Assembly: GCA_044356825.1 (NCBI GenBank)
Contig: JBIKVM010000095.1
Span: forward strand, 1 to 10,513
Direction: 5' to 3'
Length of the DNA: 10,513 nt
Source of the DNA: JAUREX01 sp044356825
GTDB lineage: Bacteria; Pseudomonadota; Alphaproteobacteria; Rhodobacterales; Rhodobacteraceae
Position 1 is the stretch's first letter. The number at the start of each line of letters is the position of its first letter. Under the pieces are notes generated by a model, which was given only the letters and a program-made list of their open reading frames with translations, was not told where the DNA came from and made no database searches. Below, piece by piece: positions 6,619 through 10,513 of the stretch. A program made the position numbers and the translations under genes.

Positions 6619-7017
6619 TCAGGCGTCGGGCACGAAGCGCAGCGCGACCCCGTTGATGCAATAGCGCAGGCCCGTGGGCGGGGGGCCGTCGGGAAAGACA
6701 TGGCCGAGATGGGCCTCGCAGGCCGCGCAATGCACCTCGGTGCGGCGCATGAAGAAGCTGCGATCCTCGCGCGTCTCGACCTCGGCGCCCTCGGCGGGCT
6801 TCCAGAACGAGGGCCAGCCCGTGCCGCTCTCGAATTTCTCGCGCTGGTCAAAAAGGGGGGCGTCGCAGCAGACGCAGCGGAACCGCCCCGCGACCTTGGG
6901 AAAGTTGTCGTGCGTGCCAGCGCGCTCGGTCCCGTGCTGGCGGGTGACGCGATAGGCCAGATCCGAGAGTTGCGCGCGCCATTCGGCGTCGGATTTCACG
7001 ATGCGGGGGGGCGGCAT
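6619..7017 (-). CDS. msrB: Peptide-methionine (R)-S-oxide reductase MsrB
   Basis: MsrB reduces the R-epimer of methionine sulfoxide in proteins, usually with thioredoxin as donor, and so repairs oxidative damage. The 132-residue protein has the full fold: zinc-binding cysteine pairs C48/C51 (RCVCC) and C97/C100 (HCAAC), SGTGWPSFWKP at 64-74, HLGHVFPDGP at 103-112, and the catalytic C120 in RYCINGVALRF. The position usually occupied by the resolving cysteine (SGCGWPSF in many members) is T66, so recycling must use another cysteine or direct reduction by the donor. C50 is an extra cysteine within the first zinc knuckle. There is no signal peptide, so it is probably cytoplasmic. An AGGA lies about 13 bases upstream, a weak ribosome site. 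It is the first minus-strand gene, divergent from the acyltransferase. Confidence 0.94.
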   Translation of the reverse strand: MPPPRIVKSDAEWRAQLSDLAYRVTRQHGTERAGTHDNFPKVAGRFRCVCCDAPLFDQREKFESGTGWPSFWKPAEGAEVETREDRSFFMRRTEVHCAACEAHLGHVFPDGPPPTGLRYCINGVALRFVPDA

Positions 7018-7051
7018 GGCTGAAGCGGGTTCCTGATGTTCGATGCTGTCT

Positions 7052-7080
7052 TTGAGGGTTCACATAGCCCGTGCTAGGGT
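7052..7080 (+). promoter_or_regulatory. Candidate promoter of the acyltransferase gene (plus strand)
   Basis: TTGAGG (7052-7057, 4 of 6) and TAGGGT (7075-7080, 3 of 6) are separated by 17 bases. The predicted start near 7087 leaves about 35 bases before the ATG at 7122. It is a weak match and overlaps the msrB promoter candidate on the other strand. Confidence 0.3.
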
Positions 7081-7088
7081 CGCGTCAA
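7061..7088 (-). promoter_or_regulatory. Candidate promoter of msrB (minus strand)
   Basis: On the minus strand TTGACG (7088-7083, 5 of 6 to TTGACA) is followed after 16 bases by TATGTG (7066-7061, 3 of 6 to TATAAT). It would start a transcript near 7054 with a leader of about 37 bases before msrB. It overlaps the candidate plus-strand promoter at 7052-7080. Confidence 0.4.
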
Positions 7089-7121
7089 AGGGGGCGCGAT
7101 TGCGCCTTGCAGGAGGTTCGG

Positions 7122-7916
7122 ATGACGGGCGCCGAGTCAGCGCGTTCTGCAGGGCCAGGCCGGCTCCGGGTACGGGTGACGCGCATCGCCGCAGACATCG
7201 CGCGGGCGCAGGCGCTCCGGGGGCTGTGCTTTCGCGGTCCGGGCCGGATCGATGCCGACGCCTTTGACACGCGCTGCCATCACCTGCTGGTCGAGGACGC
7301 CGAGACTGGCGCGCTTGTGGCCTGTTGCCGTCTTTTGCACTTGCGGGGCGGGTCGGAGATCGCGCGGTCCTATTCGGCGCAATTCTATGAGCTCTCGGCG
7401 CTCGAATCGTTCGAGGCCCCGATGATGGAACTCGGGCGCTTCTGCATCCATCCCGAGCGCCACGACCCCGACATCCTGCGCCTCGCCTGGGGCGCGCTCG
7501 CGCGGTTCGTGGACGAGAACGGGGTCGGGATGCTTTTCGGCTGCACCTCGTTCAAGGGAACCGAGGCGGCCGAATACGCCGACGCCTTCGCCATCCTCCG
7601 GGAACGTCACCTCGCGCCCCGCCACTGGTGGCCGCGCGTCAAGGCACCCCGTGTCGTGCGCTTCGCGCTCGATCTCGCGCGCCGCGTACCCGATCCGAGG
7701 TGTGCGATGGCGACGATGCCGCCGCTCCTGCGCAGCTATCTTGCAATGGGCGGGTGGGTGTCGGACCACGCGGTGGTCGATCGCGATCTGGGCACGCTGC
7801 ATGTCTTCACCGGGCTCGAGATCGGCGCGATCCCGGCCGCGCGCGCCCGGCAACTGCGCGCCGTCTTGCGCGATGATGTCTCGGTCGGCGTTGCAAACGT
7901 GTTCAGCCCTGCCTAG
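7122..7916 (+). CDS. OlsB-type amino acid N-acyltransferase (GNAT fold)
   Basis: The 264-residue product resembles OlsB, which transfers a 3-hydroxy-fatty acyl group from acyl-ACP to the alpha-amino group of ornithine, the first step to ornithine lipids. Related GlsB enzymes of marine Rhodobacterales do the same with glutamine. Seen here: CHHLLVEDAETGALVACCRLL (52-72, the strand pair before the cofactor site), MELGRFCIHPERHDPDI (102-118), LFGCTSFKGT (138-147), and a C-terminal PPLLRSYLAMGGWVSDHAV segment (200-218) where the amino-acid substrate is thought to bind. There is no signal peptide or transmembrane helix, so it is cytoplasmic or membrane-peripheral. Start at 7122 is fixed by a perfect AGGAGG (7111-7116) 5 bases upstream; the frame is open to 7071 but earlier starts lack a ribosome site. 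No olsA neighbour (the second acyltransferase) is present. The hydrolase gene follows after 27 bases. Family is fairly sure; ornithine versus glutamine is not decided. Confidence 0.8.
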   Translation: MTGAESARSAGPGRLRVRVTRIAADIARAQALRGLCFRGPGRIDADAFDTRCHHLLVEDAETGALVACCRLLHLRGGSEIARSYSAQFYELSALESFEAPMMELGRFCIHPERHDPDILRLAWGALARFVDENGVGMLFGCTSFKGTEAAEYADAFAILRERHLAPRHWWPRVKAPRVVRFALDLARRVPDPRCAMATMPPLLRSYLAMGGWVSDHAVVDRDLGTLHVFTGLEIGAIPAARARQLRAVLRDDVSVGVANVFSPA

Positions 7917-7943
7917 GCTCAAACCGATCCGGGGAGGACTGCC

Positions 7944-9974
7944 ATGAAGACGATTACCGACTTTCCGCGCCGCACGACCGAGACGCCCGACATGGGCATC
8001 GTGCTGGCCGATGGTTGCCGCCTGTCGGCCCGCGTCTGGATGCCCGAGGACGCCCACGCCCGCCCGGTGCCCGCGATCCTCGAATTCCTGCCCTATCGCA
8101 AGCGCGACGGCACGACCTTCCGCGATGCGCTGACGCACCCCTATTTCGCCGGTCACGGATACGCCTGCCTGCGCGTCGACATGCGCGGCAACGGCGACAG
8201 CGACGGGCTGATGGAGGATGAATATTCGCCCCAGGAACTCGCGGACGCCTGCGAGGTGATCGGCTGGATCGCCGCCCAGCCCTGGTGCAGCGGCCGGGTG
8301 GGCATGATGGGGATCAGCTGGGGCGGGTTCAACTCGCTCCAGGTCGCAGCCCTTGAGCCACCCGCGCTCAAGGCCATCATCACGCTCTGCTCCACCGTCG
8401 ATCGCTATGCCGACGACATCCACTGGAAGGGCGGGTGCCTGCTGAACGAGAACCTCGGCTGGGGGGCGACGATGTGGTCCTATTCGTCGCGCCCGCCCGA
8501 CCCCGCGCTGCGCCCCGACTGGCGCGAGGAGTGGCTGAAGCGGCTCGAGGCCGAGCCGTTCCTGCCCGCCGTCTGGCTGCGCCACCAGCGCCGCGACGCC
8601 TATTGGCAACACGGCTCGGTCTGCGAGGATTATTCGGCGATCAAGGCCGCGACACTCGCCGTCGGCGGCTGGGGCGACAGCTACAAGAACGCGGTGCCGC
8701 AGCTCGTTCAGAACCTCTCGGCGCCGGTCAAGGGCATCGTCGGCCCCTGGGTGCACAAGTATCCCCATTTCGCGGTGCCCGAGCCGCGCATCGGCTTCCT
8801 GCAAGAGGCGCTGCGCTGGTGGGACCGCTGGCTCAAGGATGCGCCCACCGGGGTCGAGGACGATCCCGCCTATCGCGTCTATCTGATGGACGGGGTGCGA
8901 CCCGCCTCGTGGTATGACCATCGCCCGGGGCGCTGGATCGCCGAACCCGCCTGGCCCGCGCCCGCGATCCGCGAGGCCGCGCTGCCGCTTGGCCCGGGCC
9001 TGCCCGGCGCAGGGCAGGGGACGCTTGGGCAGGGAGCACTGGGCGAGGCGGGGGGCGCGCTTGCCGTCACGCTCGCCTCGCCGCAGGATTGCGGGATGGA
9101 GGGGGGCGAGTTCTGCGCGATCTGGCTCGGCCCCGAGATGCCGGGCGACCAGCGGCGCGACGATGCCCTATCGGCCGTGTTCGACAGCGCGCCGATGCCG
9201 CAGACCGACATCGTCGGCGCGCCGCGGCTGCGGCTGCGGCTCTCGGCCGACCGGCCCTGCGCGCAGATCGCGGTCCGGCTCAACCACCTCCACCCCGACG
9301 CGGCGGCGACGCGCATCACCTGGGGGGTGCTGAACCTCACGCATCGCGCCTCGCACGCCGCGCCCGCCCCCCTTGTTCCGGGTGAGGAAATCGAGGTCGA
9401 GGTCGCGCTCGACCACATCGCCTATCGCCTGCCCGAGGGGCACCGGCTGCGGGTGGCGGTGTCGTCCTCCTACTGGCCGATGCTCTGGCCCGTCCCCGAG
9501 GCCGCGACGCTGACGCTGACGGGCGGCACGCTCGCGCTGCCGGTGCGGGCGCCCGCGGCGGGCGACGAGGTGCACTTCGCCCCGTCCGAGGCCGCGCCCG
9601 CCGAGCGCACGCGCCCGATCCGCCCCCCGGCCCATGTCCGCCGCTCCGAGACCGATCAGCGCACCGGGGTCGTCAGCCTCATCATCGAGGATGATTTCGG
9701 GTTGGCCGAGCATCTCGACCATGGCCTGATCACCGGTTCCGCCGCGCGCGAGCGGTGGGACATCCACCCGGGCGACCCGCTCTCGGCCCGGGGCTGGACG
9801 CATTGGACGCAGGAACTGGCGCGTGAGGGGTGGTCGGTAAGAACCGAGACCTACACGGAAATGTGGTCGGACGCGACGCATTTCCACCTCAAGGGCCGGC
9901 TTGAGGCCTATGAGGGGGACGCGCTCGTGCTTGCCCGCGACGTGGCCGAGAGCATCCCGCGCGACCTGCGCTGA
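7944..9974 (+). CDS. CocE/NonD family serine hydrolase
   Basis: An alpha/beta-hydrolase of the family containing cocaine esterase, alpha-amino-acid ester hydrolases and X-Pro dipeptidyl peptidases; it would cleave an ester or amide by an acyl-enzyme route. By comparison with CocE, the likely triad is S125 in MGISWGG, D245 in GGWGDSYKNA and H271 in VGPWVHKYPH, with Y51 in LPYRKRD as the oxyanion-hole tyrosine. The catalytic domain covers about 15-310, including a helical cap (about 150-235). A jelly-roll domain of the X-Pro peptidase C-terminal type covers about 315-535. A further C-terminal module of about 120 residues (555-676, with WDIHPGDPLSARGWTHWTQ) makes it longer than CocE itself (574 residues). 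Residues 352-371 are Gly-rich and locally repetitive. There is no signal peptide. GGGGAGG lies about 6 bases before the ATG. It is probably co-transcribed with the acyltransferase; the substrate is unknown. Confidence 0.88.
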   Translation: MKTITDFPRRTTETPDMGIVLADGCRLSARVWMPEDAHARPVPAILEFLPYRKRDGTTFRDALTHPYFAGHGYACLRVDMRGNGDSDGLMEDEYSPQELADACEVIGWIAAQPWCSGRVGMMGISWGGFNSLQVAALEPPALKAIITLCSTVDRYADDIHWKGGCLLNENLGWGATMWSYSSRPPDPALRPDWREEWLKRLEAEPFLPAVWLRHQRRDAYWQHGSVCEDYSAIKAATLAVGGWGDSYKNAVPQLVQNLSAPVKGIVGPWVHKYPHFAVPEPRIGFLQEALRWWDRWLKDAPTGVEDDPAYRVYLMDGVRPASWYDHRPGRWIAEPAWPAPAIREAALPLGPGLPGAGQGTLGQGALGEAGGALAVTLASPQDCGMEGGEFCAIWLGPEMPGDQRRDDALSAVFDSAPMPQTDIVGAPRLRLRLSADRPCAQIAVRLNHLHPDAAATRITWGVLNLTHRASHAAPAPLVPGEEIEVEVALDHIAYRLPEGHRLRVAVSSSYWPMLWPVPEAATLTLTGGTLALPVRAPAAGDEVHFAPSEAAPAERTRPIRPPAHVRRSETDQRTGVVSLIIEDDFGLAEHLDHGLITGSAARERWDIHPGDPLSARGWTHWTQELAREGWSVRTETYTEMWSDATHFHLKGRLEAYEGDALVLARDVAESIPRDLR

Positions 9975-10016
9975 GGGTGCGGCGCGAAAACCTGTTGCCG
10001 GCCCCGCCAAGGGTTG

Positions 10017-10040
10017 GTTATTGATTGGTCAATCAACAAC
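10017..10040. promoter_or_regulatory. Inverted-repeat operator candidate upstream of the peptide-binding protein gene
   Basis: A perfect 7-base inverted repeat with a 2-base centre, TTGATTGGTCAATCAA, lies at 10021-10036. After one mismatched pair it is extended by GTT (10017-10019) and AAC (10038-10040). It stands out as AT-rich within very GC-rich DNA and lies 30 bases before the start codon. Symmetry and size fit a dimeric helix-turn-helix regulator such as a GntR-family member; the TTGGTC core is reminiscent of the FadR/FCD type, but the regulator is not in the window. Confidence 0.5.
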
Positions 10041-10070
10041 GAAACGTCGAGACCAGCAGAGGAGACGACG

Positions 10071-10513
10071 ATGAAGGACGAACTGAACTATATCCTGGCC
10101 CGGACGGTTGCGGGCAAGCAGAGCCGCCGGGCATTCCTCGGCCGCGCCGGTGCGCTCGGGCTTTCGGCCGCGATGGCGAACGGCATGCTCGCCTCGGCGG
10201 TGCAGGCAGCGGGCCCGGTCAAGGGCGGCACGCTCATCATGGGTCTCGGCGGCGGCGAGAGCACCAACAGCCTCGACCCGGCGCTGGCGGCAAGCCAGGT
10301 GCCCTTCCACGTCCTGCGCACCACGGGCGAGACGCTGGTCGACACCACCGCGACGGGCGAGCTCGACTTCCGCGCGGCCGAGTCGGTCGAGAGCACGCCC
10401 GACGCCAAGACCTGGATGTTCAAGATCCGTAAGGGCATCGAATTCCACAACGGCAAGACGCTGACGCCCGACGACGTGCTGCTGACGCTCCAGCGCCATG
10501 CAAACAAGGAATC
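10071..10513 (+). CDS. ABC transporter substrate-binding protein, family 5 (peptide/oligopeptide type), Tat-exported; 3' end beyond window
   Basis: N-terminal 147 residues of a periplasmic binding protein of the DppA/OppA (SBP_bac_5) class, which delivers peptides or related solutes to an ABC importer. A twin-arginine signal is clear: S18-R19-R20-A21-F22-L23 (SRRAFLG), a hydrophobic Ala/Gly stretch at 26-43, and a probable cleavage after A46 or A47. The mature start PVKGGTLIMGL (49-59), followed by NSLDPALA (64-71), FRAAESVESTPDAKTWMFKI and FHNGKTLTPDDV, is the typical opening of domain I. AGAGGAG (10058-10064) lies 6 bases before the ATG. The frame is open to the window end, so the rest is simply not included. 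Permease and ATPase genes would be expected beyond the edge. The hydrolase ahead of it may process the imported compound, but that is inference. The substrate cannot be named. Confidence 0.9.
   Translation, partial: MKDELNYILARTVAGKQSRRAFLGRAGALGLSAAMANGMLASAVQAAGPVKGGTLIMGLGGGESTNSLDPALAASQVPFHVLRTTGETLVDTTATGELDFRAAESVESTPDAKTWMFKIRKGIEFHNGKTLTPDDVLLTLQRHANKE

Noticed and set aside
4751..6664. 637-codon open frame on the plus strand opposite argS
   Set aside because: Its product is Arg/His/Gly-rich with no recognisable family, and it lies exactly opposite a complete, motif-bearing argS. It is a by-product of strong GC third-position bias.
7137..8921. 594-codon open frame on the minus strand opposite the acyltransferase and hydrolase
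   Set aside because: It spans two real genes and their spacer on the other strand, shows no domain, and has biased composition typical of an antisense shadow.
9975..10016. Intrinsic terminator after the hydrolase gene
   Set aside because: No stable stem followed by a T-run is present in either orientation; the only strong symmetry is the AT-rich palindrome further right, which better fits an operator.
1..10513. Insertion sequence, prophage, CRISPR array or defence system
   Set aside because: No transposase, integrase, terminal inverted repeats, regularly spaced repeats or defence-type domains were found; all genes have housekeeping, transport or metabolic families and similar codon bias.

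Overview
The window looks like chromosomal DNA from a high-GC alphaproteobacterium, most likely of the Rhodobacterales/Paracoccaceae (Rhodobacter, Paracoccus, Roseobacter relatives). The basis is the very strong G/C third-position bias, which creates long shadow ORFs opposite nearly every gene. The gene order argS - SPOR protein - nagZ - scpA - scpB, which I recall as characteristic of that group, points the same way. I see no rRNA, complete tRNA, insertion sequence, CRISPR array or phage gene, and no gene-free stretch longer than about 165 bases.

Layout. Eight genes on the minus strand read right to left from about 7.0 kb: msrB, argS, a SPOR-domain membrane protein, nagZ, scpA, scpB, a 56-residue unknown protein, and a periplasmic glycine-betaine/proline-type binding protein at the left edge. 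Three genes on the plus strand read rightward from 7.1 kb: an OlsB-type N-acyltransferase, a CocE/NonD-family hydrolase, and a Tat-exported family-5 (peptide-type) binding protein cut by the right edge. The two groups diverge from a 104-base spacer with candidate promoters on both strands.

How the genes fit together. SPOR - nagZ - scpA - scpB is tightly coupled: stop/start overlaps are 4, 8 and 4 bases. It joins septal peptidoglycan binding, cell-wall recycling and the kleisin/wHTH partners of SMC, so it reads as a cell-cycle and envelope operon led by argS. argS has a candidate promoter of its own (TTGACA, 17 bases, TACATC). After scpB, the small gene has a candidate promoter (TCGACA, 17 bases, TATATC) and a hairpin in its leader. 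The betaine-type binding protein follows after a spacer containing a perfect TTGACA.

On the plus strand the acyltransferase and hydrolase are 27 bases apart and probably share a transcript. The solute-binding protein follows a 96-base gap with an AT-rich inverted repeat, a likely operator, and probably begins a peptide or oligopeptide ABC importer beyond the window. No frankly new multi-gene system is evident. The items most worth checking are the independently expressed small gene, the acyltransferase-hydrolase pair, the operator-like palindrome, and the tRNA-T-arm-like hairpin between argS and the SPOR gene. All promoter and operator calls are by eye.
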